Positions 35,972 to 47,173 of a DNA stretch of 64,000 nucleotides are shown here, one piece after another. This stretch comes from Yamadazyma tenuis (Eukaryota > Ascomycota > Pichiomycetes > Serinales > Debaryomycetaceae): assembly GCF_029203305.1 (NCBI RefSeq), contig NC_089461.1, positions 1,984,001 to 2,048,000 on the forward strand, written 5' to 3'. The notes beneath the pieces are model-generated. The model saw only the letters and a list, made by a program, of their open reading frames with translations, did not search any database and had not been told where the DNA came from. Each line of letters begins with the position of its first letter. Position 1 is the stretch's first letter. A program made the position numbers and the translations under genes.

Positions 35972-38863
35972 TTAGTCAACCGGCTTGGGTTTCCTAGGTC
36001 TTAAGTTGCGTACCGGCACCGAGCTGGTGGTGGCCGAGCTGGTGGCGGCAGTGGGGCTCTTACGTGCCCTTTTGGTGGGCTTGACACCCTTTTCTCTCTC
36101 GGTAAACTCGACCCCCTTCAACACTACCGAGCTCACGAGCTCTAGAATTAACATAAACAACGAGCTTAACATCGCCAACACGTAATTCGAAATGGTGGTT
36201 CCTATGTCCAACCAACTACCTTCTGTTTTGACCAAAAAGAAGAAGTTCAACGATAAAATGTCACTGGTACTGATGATTAAGGTGGAAATCGTGAACTTTT
36301 CAATATCTAACTGGTAGTTCATTATTCCCAAACAAGTGGAAAGTAAAATGTATGGGATGATCAACTTGACCATAAGCAATGCTCCCATGGGGAAAGGATC
36401 GAACACGGGAATCAATCTGTATACCGAATCCAAAGAGAAGGAAGAAATGGATGCAATGTTTCCAGTTCCAAAGAATGCCAATTGCAAGTAGAAAAAGCCA
36501 ATGATGGTGACTCTAATACTTTGGCCCCACTGGCTGGTTCTGGAAGCCTTTAGTTCTTTCTCGATAACAAGCCATTCGAGTAAAATAACCGAGTATCCGA
36601 TGTAAAATAACAACTCAAACGAGATGGTCAAGATTATAAATGTAGGAACAAACGCCAAGAATATCACTAGGAGCCTAACTTCGTAGTTTGAGGTAGGTTT
36701 GATGGCAAATAGAGCAGGAATCACCACCAATGAGACGACAAATGTGATCCAACTGGTAACCTGACTTGCTAATGGTAACCCCGTACGGTTCTGTAAAGAA
36801 GAAATTGCCACATTGGCACTTGCTAACATCACCACAACACACACACTTTGCCAGGCAATCAATTGCTTGATGTAAGAGTCAATGACAAACTTAGAATTCA
36901 AGTATCTAAATCCAATAAATCCAATGATCAAGGAGAGGATTCCACCAATGTTGATTTGGAACAAGTCCTCGGTCTTGATGGGACTTAAGTTTGTGAACAC
37001 AGTCATGCCACAACAGGTCACGAACCAAAGAGCTTTCAATTTGAAGTCAATCTTGAAGAAGAATGGATAAGCTCCTATCAATACGAACAAAACCGAGAAA
37101 ATGATTCTATTGAAGAAACCATAGACGATACTTTCATACATTCCAATGAAGGAAACAAGGATCAAGTTCTTGGTGAAGAAATTCATGTTCTTGAGAAGGT
37201 CATCCAACCCCGTAACGAGATTTCTCTTGTTGATCAAAATATTGTACCAGAAATACAATGGGAAAGTAGAGTACATGTAGTAATTGAAAGGCGAGTGTTG
37301 GTAGTACAACATGTAGAGAATCCCAGTTGAAACAAGACCAAACACTATGTTGTAAGACACATGGGCCTGTTCCTGAATACTTTCCTTGAGAATAAATAGT
37401 TTCAAAAAAATGATAAACGAAAACACAATCCAACCCAAGAATCCCAAAGATACCATTGTTCTCAAAAACACCCAGTTATAGGTTTGTAAGTAGTTCAACC
37501 CTATCAACACCTGAGTACTCAATTCCTTACACAAAGCGACTACCTTCAATTCTATTGTTTCATCTTCACCATCATTTTCTAACTGCAAAATCAACTGCTC
37601 GATCTCAGCTCTGTATTCTTCTATCTTATGTTCTTCAAAGTATTTGTAGGGCTTGAATTTGAACTGGTGGTTGTACACCTCTCTCTCTTTGACGTGGTAT
37701 TGCTCAATCAATCCTAATGCGTTCCTGTATAACCCTTTAATCTTAAGAATAGTAGGGTCAGAAAGTAGATCCAACGGTAACTCACCAACCGAGTTCTTAG
37801 GATAGTTTGTACCGATCAAATATGCCATTAGCGGAGAGATATCGGCTTGTTTCACATCATTTCTCACCAAATGCTCAAACTCCCACGTATCAAAGTACTC
37901 AGGTTCGTATCCACTTTTGACTGGATCTTGGGCTACCAAATCATCGGCAGATGCTATTTCCGGTTTCTTAACTCCAGCTCCCCATGTCACCAAAGGTGTA
38001 CGGGTGTTGTCCGGATGACCGTCTCCGTGAGAACCAAAGTCGGACATTCCGTGGTCAGCAGTAAACACAAAAGCAGTTTTATCGTCGTTGAAAAATTCGT
38101 TGATTTTGGGAACCAACTGTGACAACTGAGCATCCACGTACTGCAAATTGTCATAGTACTCAGCAGAGTATGGTCTGTAAGCGTGTCCAGCGGTGTCTAA
38201 GCCCAACAAGTGCAAGAAAAACACGTTTCCATCCTTTCTTAATTCCTGGTCCAAAGTGCTGTTTGTGGTCAGGTTATCCAATAACTCGTTGAAATGCTTG
38301 AACACATAGGAGTCCAAATCGATACTGTTGGATGTGAAGTCTTCAAACTCGTGGCCATACATATGACAGTCAATTCTTCCCGGTACCACATCTCCTATCG
38401 AAAAGATGGGAAGAATATCTGGGGAACCAAAAGAATAAGTGTGAGTACTTTGGTTGAAAAATGAGTCGAAATCCACTGGGTTTTCTTTCCATCCTTTTGT
38501 GACAGCACTAACATCTTCGTAGAATCCCAGGATCAACGCCACATGCCCTGGTCGGGACTCAGTAGGCATTCTGGTGTTGGAGATGCCCCATCTTCCTTTA
38601 TTGAGGACAATATCTCGTAAATACGGAGCCATGTACTTGTACTCGCCGGTTTTAGGATGGTGGAGTTTCTGAAACGTCTTGTCGGCTCTCAACCCATCAC
38701 CCACAATCAAAACCAATCGTTTTGCGGGAGGCTCATCATTGGAAACATGCTGGTCCATTCCGTGCACCAATGGGGAGACAAAGTAAATGTCAAAAATCGA
38801 CCACATATAGAATAAGTGGAAAAGCACCCCAATGGAGAGTAAAAGCTGCCGTTGCTTGTTCAT
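35972..38863 (-). CDS. MCD4: GPI ethanolamine phosphate transferase 1, Mcd4
   Basis: The 963-residue protein has one N-terminal membrane segment (about 8-28), a lumenal alkaline-phosphatase-like domain, then many membrane segments. The catalytic domain shows [11 protein letters not shown] (metal/nucleophile region), [41 protein letters not shown] and [15 protein letters not shown], all diagnostic of Mcd4/PIG-N. It adds ethanolamine phosphate to the first mannose of GPI precursors in the ER. Length is near the yeast protein (919). The C-terminus is extended, basic and proline-rich ([12 protein letters not shown]). It precedes TRP3 on the same strand; the Gcn4 site lies between them. Confidence 0.97.
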   Translation of the reverse strand: MNKQRQLLLSIGVLFHLFYMWSIFDIYFVSPLVHGMDQHVSNDEPPAKRLVLIVGDGLRADKTFQKLHHPKTGEYKYMAPYLRDIVLNKGRWGISNTRMPTESRPGHVALILGFYEDVSAVTKGWKENPVDFDSFFNQSTHTYSFGSPDILPIFSIGDVVPGRIDCHMYGHEFEDFTSNSIDLDSYVFKHFNELLDNLTTNSTLDQELRKDGNVFFLHLLGLDTAGHAYRPYSAEYYDNLQYVDAQLSQLVPKINEFFNDDKTAFVFTADHGMSDFGSHGDGHPDNTRTPLVTWGAGVKKPEIASADDLVAQDPVKSGYEPEYFDTWEFEHLVRNDVKQADISPLMAYLIGTNYPKNSVGELPLDLLSDPTILKIKGLYRNALGLIEQYHVKEREVYNHQFKFKPYKYFEEHKIEEYRAEIEQLILQLENDGEDETIELKVVALCKELSTQVLIGLNYLQTYNWVFLRTMVSLGFLGWIVFSFIIFLKLFILKESIQEQAHVSYNIVFGLVSTGILYMLYYQHSPFNYYMYSTFPLYFWYNILINKRNLVTGLDDLLKNMNFFTKNLILVSFIGMYESIVYGFFNRIIFSVLFVLIGAYPFFFKIDFKLKALWFVTCCGMTVFTNLSPIKTEDLFQINIGGILSLIIGFIGFRYLNSKFVIDSYIKQLIAWQSVCVVVMLASANVAISSLQNRTGLPLASQVTSWITFVVSLVVIPALFAIKPTSNYEVRLLVIFLAFVPTFIILTISFELLFYIGYSVILLEWLVIEKELKASRTSQWGQSIRVTIIGFFYLQLAFFGTGNIASISSFSLDSVYRLIPVFDPFPMGALLMVKLIIPYILLSTCLGIMNYQLDIEKFTISTLIISTSDILSLNFFFLVKTEGSWLDIGTTISNYVLAMLSSLFMLILELVSSVVLKGVEFTEREKGVKPTKRARKSPTAATSSATTSSVPVRNLRPRKPKPVD

Positions 38864-39053
38864 TTTCCAGTTGGTATTTGGGAGTAGAACACAAATGTAA
38901 TTACAACTTAAAACGTAGCAGATTTTGTTCTCGATTTTGAAGTCGCGTCTGCAAAGGTTGTTTGGCGACTGGCTGCAAAAACAGACGTTGATTATAAATT
39001 ATATTACACAGTATATACATAGGCTACCACACCTTCTAATGGATTCTGGTTGT

Positions 39054-40835
39054 CTAAGAAAGAAGTTTGATTTTCTCCACCCAGTCACAGTTGTTCTTGT
39101 AATCTTTCAAGGTTTGGTTAAACACCTTGATGTTTTCCGCAAATCGTGTCAACACCACCGAATCCTGATCTAAGCACTTCAAGTATAGTTGAAACAAATC
39201 GATGTTTTGGTTACAAGCCACTATAAGCTCACTATCTCTACTGGCTCTTTCGGCTTGATAGTTGATGATCTTGGTCCTGTACTCGATAAACTTCTGTTGG
39301 TACAGCAACATAGACCTTACATATCCGTCCCAAGTGGTTTTGGTCAAATGATGGTTGACGCTGATGGAAGGGGGGTTGGGAGGCCTGATGGCGTTGACGA
39401 TGGTTGATGCATTAAAGTCCAGCATTCCTACTGGTTCCTGATAACCGTACCCTCTTGTTTGGGATTTGTTGATAGGTGTGTGTAGGGTTTCAGCCTTCGA
39501 TGTTCCATCCGAGTACTCAGCGACTTTATGTCTTTTAGAGGTTTTGAAGCTTGAATTATGGGACTGGTTCGTCCCAGACGGTTTCTGCTCATTGTCACTG
39601 TAGTTGGGAAGGCTCTCCCTCAAGTTGCTCAAGTTATCACTTCCTATATCGGGTCCTAGCGAGGCATGGAGATCGTTCATCGAAAACGGCTCTACCTTTG
39701 CCCTCTTAGAAGGCCGGAGTTGGGGTATTTCGCTAAGATTTCTCTTTGGAGAAGAGGGAGAAGACACTCCCAGAGTTTCATTCTTCTCACCAGGCTCTTC
39801 CACGACTATAGGTTCCGAATAGCTGCCATGGTGTTCTTCTTCGTCGGATTCCGTCTTTACATTATTATCATAATTTTCGTTATCATCATCATTGTCGTTA
39901 AACGTGGCATTTGCATCGACAGAGGAGCCTGAACTAGACGACTCGTGATCAGACTCGGCGGTGCCCATGGAACTACTTCCACTGGGGCCAGCACTCAGAG
40001 GTGTATTGATCTCTATCTCCTCTACCTCGACACTTCCAGGTCTCATTTCAACTTCCGTGTCGTCATCGACCACAATCGGGTCAAATTGGTTTCCTTTGTG
40101 CCCAAAGTCAGCCAGGCTATTTGGCTGTGGTGGATCAACAGGTTTCTTGCGCCTGGCAAAGTTGGTCTCAAAGATATCCCCATCGTAGGCCCTGAGAGGC
40201 TCAGACCACTGGGCTCGATACGCTTGCTTCTTACGCTGGTTGTACATGTTTGCGTCAAAGTCGCCAGACTCTTCGGTGGTAGCCGCCTGTCTTGCTTGTT
40301 GTTGTTCCTTGTTTCTTGCCTGTTCCGCCTCCTTCATTTCCCTGAGCTTCTCCAAATGGTTGAGTTTCACTCGTTCCATTTCCTGCCGGAGCGCCTCCCG
40401 CTCTCTCTCAGCCTTCTCCTGGGCCTTCTTCAACTCGACGTCACGACGAACCTTCTCCGCGTACGCCTGGCGCTGCTTCTGGAGTAAATCACTGGTGGTA
40501 AAGTGAGTTTTGAATTGACTCCACGCAAACTTAGATCCTCTGTCGTAAGACGTATACCTCGGGTGCGTGTATGCATCGGTGTACCCAGAGGTGGTGAAAA
40601 ACTCGTGGAGTGAGGAGGACTTGGTATTAAAATTGTGTTGTATATCATATTGCCTTCTTGTATCCTGAGACTTGAGAGTTTCATATGCCTGATTTAACTG
40701 GATAAAAACCTCGTGATGCTTGGGATCCTTGGACTTATCAGGATGGTATTTGACGGCAAGTTTTTTAAAAGACTTGGAGATGTCCTCCTGCGATGCATCG
40801 TAGCCCACCCCCAATAATTGGTAGTAATCGCTCAT
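39054..40835 (-). CDS. J-domain protein of unknown role (class C DnaJ-like)
   Basis: The 593-residue protein has an N-terminal J domain (1 to about 65) with an intact HPD at 31-33 (KYHPDKSKD) and the QAYETLKSQDTRRQYD helix. It has no Gly/Phe-rich or zinc-binding region, so it is class C. A highly charged coiled coil follows (about 115-190), then a low-complexity acidic middle and a conserved-looking C-terminal 110 residues (STIVNAIRPPNPPSISVNHHLTK, then helices rich in Tyr and Gln). A Hsp70 partner role follows from HPD. KRAKVE and KTSKRHK suggest a possible nuclear location. I know no S. cerevisiae ortholog of this layout. Confidence 0.8.
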   Translation of the reverse strand: MSDYYQLLGVGYDASQEDISKSFKKLAVKYHPDKSKDPKHHEVFIQLNQAYETLKSQDTRRQYDIQHNFNTKSSSLHEFFTTSGYTDAYTHPRYTSYDRGSKFAWSQFKTHFTTSDLLQKQRQAYAEKVRRDVELKKAQEKAEREREALRQEMERVKLNHLEKLREMKEAEQARNKEQQQARQAATTEESGDFDANMYNQRKKQAYRAQWSEPLRAYDGDIFETNFARRKKPVDPPQPNSLADFGHKGNQFDPIVVDDDTEVEMRPGSVEVEEIEINTPLSAGPSGSSSMGTAESDHESSSSGSSVDANATFNDNDDDNENYDNNVKTESDEEEHHGSYSEPIVVEEPGEKNETLGVSSPSSPKRNLSEIPQLRPSKRAKVEPFSMNDLHASLGPDIGSDNLSNLRESLPNYSDNEQKPSGTNQSHNSSFKTSKRHKVAEYSDGTSKAETLHTPINKSQTRGYGYQEPVGMLDFNASTIVNAIRPPNPPSISVNHHLTKTTWDGYVRSMLLYQQKFIEYRTKIINYQAERASRDSELIVACNQNIDLFQLYLKCLDQDSVVLTRFAENIKVFNQTLKDYKNNCDWVEKIKLLS

Positions 40836-41118
40836 GGGGATAGATAAATTGTTTTTGCATCGCGGATTTGAGATTACTGAGAGCTAGCAAGTGCTTGGTG
40901 TAATTTGGTGAGGCTACGTAGGACTGGGACTTTGTGCCAGGGTTTGGACTACTAAATTGGTTGACGATTATGATCACTTGGGCTTTTGTGTGGAAGCTCC
41001 AGGCCATTCAGAGAAGTGGCTGCAACTAAGAAACGCCATTTATTAATGAACCTATTTAATCTTTGATAACACAGTTTTTGGAAATTTTAGAACCCTTCTG
41101 TCGTGGTTGACATTTTCT

Positions 41119-42192
41119 CTACTCGACATCGTTGGTGAGATCTTCGATGTTCTCCTTATTAATTTTCTCCAAGATCACCTTGGCGTACGTTGGGATTTGA
41201 GCCTGTTTGGCCACATCAAGATCGAAAATCAGGCCTATTTTACTGGAGTTTCCTCCGTTGTACGCCAGAGGTAAAGGCTCAGTAAACCACTCGGTCAAGT
41301 TACCGTGGTTCAAAGGACGGAACTTTTGCAACGTTTGCTTGCTGATGACTCCGATGGTGGTAAAGAAACCAAACACCCAGCTCATGATACTAGGGACATT
41401 CAAAAAGAACTTGGTTGACAACAACTCGGGGTAATTGTCACCAAAAATATGGATGATTTCCTTAGTGGTTTCCTTCATTTTCTTATCCATTCTGAACATT
41501 GACACATTGTTGTAATCATGGATCTGGGCGATTTTATGGTTGGCTGCGTCAGTAAAGTCAACAAACAGTAATGAGTCTTCCATCAAACCGACTCTCCATC
41601 TCAAAAACGTCGATCCAGGCAACTTGGAGTCACTTCCCCCAAAGTGCTCGAACAACGCCTTTGGGTCCTTGACATTGCCGTACAAGTTCCAGGTTGCCAC
41701 CTTGAAGTTATCGAGCTTTTCCCTAGGAAGATACGTAACCACGCCCAATTTGTTCAATTGAGCGTCGAACTTCTCGTTGTACGCAGCAGACAACGGCTTG
41801 AACGTGTGCCTCCAATTCAAGGTTTTCACGAGCTTGGTAATGGTGATCGATACGTCATATTCGTTAGCTATCAAGAACTTTAAGAGAATTTCGTTTCTGA
41901 TGGTTTCATTGACGTACTCTTCTCCAGCAACGTTGATTCTGTATCCGAATATCTCATCGTACTCCTTGTCATCCAATTGGTCAAGGATTTTAGGGATGGA
42001 CTGGATGAGTGTTTGTAATTTTGCCTCTTGGTCTTTGGTGATCTTGACTGCTTGGACAAGCGATGCAGAAGGTTCGGCTTTCTCGTTCACCTCAGACGAA
42101 ACGGTGTTTTTGGTTGATTTTACTGTGCTTGGATCAGGGACGTTTTCAGTGGTAGGATCTGGGATCGGTGATGTACTTTGAACGGTACTCAT
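41119..42192 (-). CDS. SFH5: Sec14-like phosphatidylinositol transfer protein Sfh5
   Basis: The 357-residue protein starts at MSTVQSTSPIPDP, the only ATG in a longer open frame. After a low-complexity N-terminus (to about 70), DDKEYDEIFGYRINV is a strong Sfh5 signature. The CRAL-TRIO lipid-binding domain covers about 150-330 (LRWRVGLMEDSLLFVDF, YPELLSTKFFLNVPSIMSWVF, NGGNSSKI). Sfh5 is non-classical: in S. cerevisiae it binds heme and exchanges phosphatidylinositol poorly, acting at ER and plasma membrane. Tyrosines near the pocket cannot be assigned without alignment. The N-terminus is longer than in S. cerevisiae Sfh5 (294 residues in all). Confidence 0.92.
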   Translation of the reverse strand: MSTVQSTSPIPDPTTENVPDPSTVKSTKNTVSSEVNEKAEPSASLVQAVKITKDQEAKLQTLIQSIPKILDQLDDKEYDEIFGYRINVAGEEYVNETIRNEILLKFLIANEYDVSITITKLVKTLNWRHTFKPLSAAYNEKFDAQLNKLGVVTYLPREKLDNFKVATWNLYGNVKDPKALFEHFGGSDSKLPGSTFLRWRVGLMEDSLLFVDFTDAANHKIAQIHDYNNVSMFRMDKKMKETTKEIIHIFGDNYPELLSTKFFLNVPSIMSWVFGFFTTIGVISKQTLQKFRPLNHGNLTEWFTEPLPLAYNGGNSSKIGLIFDLDVAKQAQIPTYAKVILEKINKENIEDLTNDVE

Positions 42193-42300
42193 GTTATATC
42201 GAAAGGCTTGAACAGGAGAAATGGATGCGACTGATTTTTTTGATAAATACGCACTGGCAGAAGGATGAGATGGAATCACTAAATGTGGCAGAGTGGCTGG

Positions 42301-42347
42301 AGTGGTCCAGGATGGCCGCAGTGGTCCAGGATGGCCGCAGTGGTCGA
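42301..42347. repeat. 19-bp tandem repeat upstream of SFH5
   Basis: Two and a half copies of AGTGGTCCAGGATGGCCGC lie about 110-155 bases before the SFH5 start codon. Confidence 0.88.
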
Positions 42348-42472
42348 GAATTACTAATAGTCTACTGAGAGTAACTTGTCCAACGTGATGGTCAGAGCTG
42401 TGTGATACATTCTCTCCGATGTGGTATATGCATTGAGCTATGTACAATCTATCTTCTCAACTCCATCTCCAT

Positions 42473-43711
42473 TTAATTGTGCGACCCGGGAACGATTCGG
42501 AAACTTAAAATGTCGTTCTTGTTGACATCCACTGTGTCTTCCTCCCCAACCCTCACTCCACCAACCGTTTCAATGGCTGCAATAGTCACATCTCCCATCA
42601 CCTTACGAGCCACCGAAATAACCGGAGTTCCTTTCTTCACCAATAAGCAGTTTCTGAACACCTCACTACCCGAGGCCCCTGTGTAATTGTGGATGTTCCT
42701 CACGGTGTATACGGGAATTAGCTGCAAAAGTTCGGTGGCAGTTTGCAACAATTGTACGGTACCAGTAGATCCAAATCGGTAGAGAACCAAATCTCTGATG
42801 TTCTCGATTCTGTTTCGAAGCTTATCGTCGAGAGGCTTCAAGTCTTCGTCGGGCAAGTCGTCTTTGGTGTCCACAAACTCAGTTCCCGGTTCATACTTGA
42901 TATATTTTTGAGCAGCGAGCTTTCTCAACAAGATCTCAGTGATGGAAGACGTCAATACACACTTGGAGTCCGGGTACCTTAGTATGATTTTACTCACATT
43001 CTTGTCACTGTCGGGATGATCCATCTTGTTCATAGCCAATACTGTAGGAAACTTGTGTTTCATAAAAGACCGCACCACTGTTTCAATCATCTCTTCATCC
43101 CAGTGCTGTAAAGCAGGCAAGTTGGGAATGTCATCCAAGCACTTGGCTATCAAATTCTTGTTGGCGTAATAACCCCCCAACTGGGCTCTTAAAGTCTCCA
43201 ATGTGGTTGACTTTGTCCCTACATGCTTTCTGACGACAGAACCCCATCTTTCCTTTAAGTTGCCTAGAATCCACCGGAAAATCTCGTCCTGGAGCCACTC
43301 GATATCTTGGAGAGGATCATAGCCCCTGGTGGCCTTTCCCTCGCTGTCAGTGGTTCCACTGACATCAACTATATGAATCAAGCAGTCGGCTTCGGTGAGA
43401 TCAGAGAGAAACTTATTCCCAAGGCCACGGCCAAGGTGGGCATTTGGTACCAATCCTGCCACGTCCAAGAGCATTATCGGCACACCCCGCTTCCCGTGTT
43501 TACAGTACCCGTATGTGGGTTTACACGACGCTTCCAATCCAAATCTCTTACACGCACAATCAACCTCCAAGTAACCAGTGGCTTTATTTGGGTCGATGGT
43601 CGTGAACGGGAAAGCCCCAATTTTGGCGTTGGCGTCTGTCAACGCATTCAACGTGGTCGACTTGCCGGAACTTGGTTTCCCCACAAGCCCAATGACTATT
43701 TCCCTACCCAT
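42473..43711 (-). CDS. Obg/YchF-like GTPase with C-terminal TGS domain
   Basis: The 412-residue protein starts at [19 protein letters not shown]; the frame upstream has no ATG. GTPase motifs are GKPSSGKST (G1, 11-19), FPFTTIDPN (G2), LLDVAG (G3, 82-86) and AMNKMDHPD (G4). The insertion [21 protein letters not shown] carries four cysteines. [24 protein letters not shown] is typical of the archaeal-like Obg branch. The C-terminus is a TGS-type domain ([29 protein letters not shown]). It may correspond to the uncharacterised yeast Ylf2 (YHL014C), but I cannot confirm that; Ola1 and Rbg1/2 differ in motif order. A translation-linked role is family inference. Confidence 0.85.
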   Translation of the reverse strand: MGREIVIGLVGKPSSGKSTTLNALTDANAKIGAFPFTTIDPNKATGYLEVDCACKRFGLEASCKPTYGYCKHGKRGVPIMLLDVAGLVPNAHLGRGLGNKFLSDLTEADCLIHIVDVSGTTDSEGKATRGYDPLQDIEWLQDEIFRWILGNLKERWGSVVRKHVGTKSTTLETLRAQLGGYYANKNLIAKCLDDIPNLPALQHWDEEMIETVVRSFMKHKFPTVLAMNKMDHPDSDKNVSKIILRYPDSKCVLTSSITEILLRKLAAQKYIKYEPGTEFVDTKDDLPDEDLKPLDDKLRNRIENIRDLVLYRFGSTGTVQLLQTATELLQLIPVYTVRNIHNYTGASGSEVFRNCLLVKKGTPVISVARKVMGDVTIAAIETVGGVRVGEEDTVDVNKNDILSFRIVPGSHN

Positions 43712-43881
43712 ATCTGTTGAGGTTTTAGGTCTTCGCAAATTGGATTTTACTTCTCATCTGCGCATTTGTCGCTGCGCACTGTTACAAAACAAAAAACGAC
43801 ACCACTTGTTAAGCATATTCCCACTTTAAACTATCTTCGAGTCATCAATTGAAACTTTCAAGTGGCATATATCAATAAAAC

Positions 43882-44391
43882 ATGACGTTCCAATCGATTA
43901 TGTCCAATGTTTTTGGCGGTTTCTCCAAAGATTTCAAGAAAAAGAACTTCTCCCTATACGGCCAATGGATCGGGTTATTAACCATGCTTTTGTGTTTAGC
44001 CCTTGGGGTAGCTAACATTTTCCATGCTTCTTTGGTGATCATCTTCTCCATCATTTGTATCGTACAAGGTTTGGTTGTGTTATTTGTAGAGGTCCCATTT
44101 TTATTAAAAATATGCCCTTTGACTGATACTTTCACCAACTTTATCAAAAACTTTGATGAAAACTGGCCCAGATGTGGGTTTTATTTGCTTATGAGTGTGA
44201 TCCAATGGTTGAGTTTATTGGTTCAGGCCACCAGTTTGCTAGTTATTGCCATTCTTTTTGCCATTAGTTCCGCCTGTTATGCGTTAGCAGCGATCAAACA
44301 TCAAGAGTACTTGAAGACCGCCGTCAGCTTCACTGGAAATGATTCATTGGATGGCCAGGTTAACGACCATATTGTCAGAAATGTTTTATAG
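43882..44391 (+). CDS. TVP18: Golgi membrane protein Tvp18
   Basis: The 169-residue protein has four membrane segments (about 28-48, 51-72, 98-118 and 121-141). It matches Tvp18 in FKKKNFSLYGQWIG, ALGVANIF, EVPFLLKICP and NWPRCGFYLLMSVIQW. Length equals the yeast protein (167). Tvp18 was found in Tlg2-containing late Golgi vesicles together with Yip4/Yip5-type proteins; its biochemical activity is unknown. It is divergent from the GTPase gene with 170 bases between starts. Confidence 0.95.
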   Translation: MTFQSIMSNVFGGFSKDFKKKNFSLYGQWIGLLTMLLCLALGVANIFHASLVIIFSIICIVQGLVVLFVEVPFLLKICPLTDTFTNFIKNFDENWPRCGFYLLMSVIQWLSLLVQATSLLVIAILFAISSACYALAAIKHQEYLKTAVSFTGNDSLDGQVNDHIVRNVL

Positions 44392-44745
44392 TTAATAAAA
44401 GTGATTGGTTTTGATTGGGGCGTAGCACGGGCCTCGTGGTAGATGGTGCCATCGCGGTGGGAGGGTGGCCGGAAGTGCAGCCTTTCGCAGCCACGAAAAT
44501 TCTAGATCCCTGTAGTACATTCGAGACCGCCTGGCCATATGCACGGCCATCTTCGCGGTAACTTTCAGCCGGTATCTAGTCTCCGCACTGGCTCTGGCGG
44601 TAGCGGGGACTCTTACTCGAATTTTCTAGAAATTCGCAACCCTTCTGCAATCAGGCAACTACTTGACTGCAAATTTATTATTTAAACTCCACCTTGCCCC
44701 TAGGGAGTTTTTTTTATCTACACTTACTAGTTACAACTATTGAAT
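44392..44745 (+). promoter_or_regulatory. SSA promoter with two heat-shock elements
   Basis: One perfect three-unit element reads GAA-tt-TTC-ta-GAA at 44619-44631, about 115 bases before the ATG. A second at 44495-44507 reads GAA-aa-TTC-ta-GAT, with the last unit imperfect. These are Hsf1 sites, as expected for cytosolic HSP70. TTTCGCAGCCA at 44483-44493 is a variant of the recurring intergenic word noted elsewhere. Confidence 0.75.
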
Positions 44746-46680
44746 ATGAGTAAAGCTATTGGAATCGATTTAGGTACCACATACTCTTGTGTGGCCCATT
44801 TTACCAACGATAGAGTTGAGATCATTGCAAATGATCAAGGTAATAGAACCACTCCTTCTTATGTGGCATTCACTGACACCGAAAGATTGATTGGTGATGC
44901 TGCCCAGAACCAAGCTGCCATGAATCCTCTGAACACAGTGTTTGATGCCAAAAGAATGATTGGTAGAAAATTTGATGAGGAACAGTTGCAAGCTGATATT
45001 AAGCACTTTCCCTTCAAAGTGGTTAACAAAGGAGGAAAACCTGCCATTCAGGTTGAATTCAAGGGTGAGACCAAAACTTTCAGTCCCGAGGAAATCTCTT
45101 CGATGGTTTTGACCAAAATGAAGGAAACAGCCGAAGGTTACTTGGGTGACAAAGTCACTGATGCTGTGGTAACAGTGCCTGCTTATTTCAACGATTCGGA
45201 AAGACAGGCTACTAAGGATGCCGGTTTAATTGCTGGTTTGAATGTGTTGAGAATCATCAACGAACCAACGGCTGCTGCTATTGCTTACGGTTTGGACAAG
45301 AAATCCAGTACCGTGGGTGAGCAAAACGTTCTTATTTTCGATTTGGGTGGTGGTACTTTTGATGTTTCCTTGTTGGCCATCGATGAAGGTATATTTGAAG
45401 TTAAAGCCACTGCTGGTGATACCCACTTGGGTGGTGAAGACTTTGATAACAGATTGGTGAGCCATTTCATCAATGAGTTTAAGAGAAAGAACAAGAAGGA
45501 CTTGTCAGGAAATCAAAGAGCTTTAAGAAGATTAAGAACCGCTTGTGAAAGAGCCAAGAGAACTTTGTCTTCGTCTGCCCAAACTTCGATTGAAATTGAC
45601 TCTTTGTATGAAGGTATCGATTTCTATACTTCCATCACCAGAGCCAGATTCGAAGAATTGTGTGCGGACTTGTTCAGATCTACCATTGACCCAGTCGAAA
45701 GGGTTTTAAAGGACGCTAAATTGGACAAGTCCCAAGTCAATGAAATAGTGTTGGTAGGAGGTTCTACCAGAATTCCTAAGGTTCAAAAGTTGGTTTCAGA
45801 CTATTTCAACGGTAAGGAGCCAAACAAGTCAATTAACCCAGATGAGGCAGTTGCGTATGGTGCTGCTGTTCAAGCCGCCATTTTAACTGGTGACACTTCA
45901 TCCAAAACTCAAGATTTATTGTTATTGGATGTTACTCCCTTATCGTTGGGTATTGAGACTGCTGGAGGTATCATGACTAAATTGATCCCCAGAAACTCGA
46001 CCATTCCAACAAAGAAATCAGAGACTTTCTCCACTTATGCCGATAACCAACCTGGTGTGTTGATTCAAGTCTTTGAAGGTGAAAGAACCAAAACTAAGGA
46101 TAACAACTTATTGGGTAAGTTTGAGTTGTCTGGTATTCCACCAGCACCAAGAGGGGTTCCACAAATTGAAGTCACTTTTGATGTTGATGCTAATGGTATC
46201 TTGAATGTATCTGCTGTCGAAAAGGGTACTGGAAAGCAACAAAAGATTACTATTACAAATGATAAGGGTAGATTGTCTAAGGATGACATTGAAAGAATGG
46301 TTAGTGAAGCCGAGAAGTTCAAGGAAGAGGATGAAAAGGAGGCAGCTAGAATTCTGGCCAAGAACGGATTGGAATCCTATTCCTACCAATTGAAGAACTC
46401 CATCAGCGAAGGTGAATTGAAGGATAAAATTCCTGAAGCTGACAGAGAGAAGTTGAGCTCCGCCGTTGACGAAACTATCAACTGGTTGGATAATGCTCAA
46501 CAAGCCACAACCGAAGAATATAGCGAAAAACAGAAGGAATTGGAAGCTATTGCCAACCCAATCATGTCTGCTGCCTATCAGTCTGGTGGTGCTCCTGGTG
46601 GAATGCCTGGTGGAGCTCCAGGAGGTCCTGCCCCCGGTGCTGGTGGTAGTGATGGTCCAACTGTTGAAGAAGTCGACTGA
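44746..46680 (+). CDS. SSA: Cytosolic Hsp70 chaperone, Ssa family
   Basis: The 644-residue protein starts at [19 protein letters not shown]. It has the full Hsp70 plan: ATPase domain (1 to about 380; [23 protein letters not shown]), substrate-binding domain ([12 protein letters not shown]), helical lid, a [10 protein letters not shown] linker and the C-terminal EEVD (GPTVEEVD) that docks TPR cochaperones. Ssa proteins fold new and stressed proteins and aid import into ER and mitochondria. Codons are strongly biased. Its two CTG codons, at residues 62 ([11 protein letters not shown]) and 537 (RI-x-AKN), stand where relatives have Ser, Thr or Ala. I cannot tell Ssa1 from Ssa2. Confidence 0.98.
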   Translation: MSKAIGIDLGTTYSCVAHFTNDRVEIIANDQGNRTTPSYVAFTDTERLIGDAAQNQAAMNPLNTVFDAKRMIGRKFDEEQLQADIKHFPFKVVNKGGKPAIQVEFKGETKTFSPEEISSMVLTKMKETAEGYLGDKVTDAVVTVPAYFNDSERQATKDAGLIAGLNVLRIINEPTAAAIAYGLDKKSSTVGEQNVLIFDLGGGTFDVSLLAIDEGIFEVKATAGDTHLGGEDFDNRLVSHFINEFKRKNKKDLSGNQRALRRLRTACERAKRTLSSSAQTSIEIDSLYEGIDFYTSITRARFEELCADLFRSTIDPVERVLKDAKLDKSQVNEIVLVGGSTRIPKVQKLVSDYFNGKEPNKSINPDEAVAYGAAVQAAILTGDTSSKTQDLLLLDVTPLSLGIETAGGIMTKLIPRNSTIPTKKSETFSTYADNQPGVLIQVFEGERTKTKDNNLLGKFELSGIPPAPRGVPQIEVTFDVDANGILNVSAVEKGTGKQQKITITNDKGRLSKDDIERMVSEAEKFKEEDEKEAARILAKNGLESYSYQLKNSISEGELKDKIPEADREKLSSAVDETINWLDNAQQATTEEYSEKQKELEAIANPIMSAAYQSGGAPGGMPGGAPGGPAPGAGGSDGPTVEEVD

Positions 46681-47173
46681 GGAGGACTTTGGCATATTTA
46701 TGATTAAATGGTATATAAGTAAAATATAATGTTTTGGTTAAAACAAAATTGTAGATTTCACAAATTTTGCAACCATTTGCAATTGTAGTGGAATACTACG
46801 TACATCTGAACACTTTTGACCTTTTTTTGTACACTAAGTGATTGTGGTATACTTACACATCCCTATCTTCTTTTTTGGCACTTGGAGTGACTTTTTAGGA
46901 ATATTCAAATCACTGGCACGTATGGTACGTGTGTGCCCAAAAATCCGATACGACACTATCATAAAAGCACCTTCCAAATCAAAAACATAAAAATCACCTA
47001 AAATCGATTCCTACTAGCAGACCAAACTGAATTCTGAATTGCCCAATGACGCCAAAGTGTAGGCAATTTGCCTGCTTAATACATCTGGATTCGTCCTTAT
47101 TATTGCAGCCATTTCGCACTTTTGTGTCGAGTTGAGAATCACGAAAAAAGTCAAGAACCTGGAAATCGCCAAA
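46681..47173. other. Gene-free stretch between SSA and the SERF-family gene
   Basis: 493 bases with no coding frame. TATTGCAGCCA lies at 47101-47111, 63 bases before the next ATG, and is a one-mismatch copy of the recurring word. Several GCAATT/TTGCAA runs lie near 46770-46785. Confidence 0.5.

Noticed and set aside
39945..40487. 180-codon plus frame opposite the J-domain gene
   Set aside because: Antisense to a coiled-coil region with intact coding evidence on the minus strand.
42193..42447. 85-codon N-terminal extension of SFH5
   Set aside because: No ATG in the extension, and it runs through a 19-bp tandem repeat.
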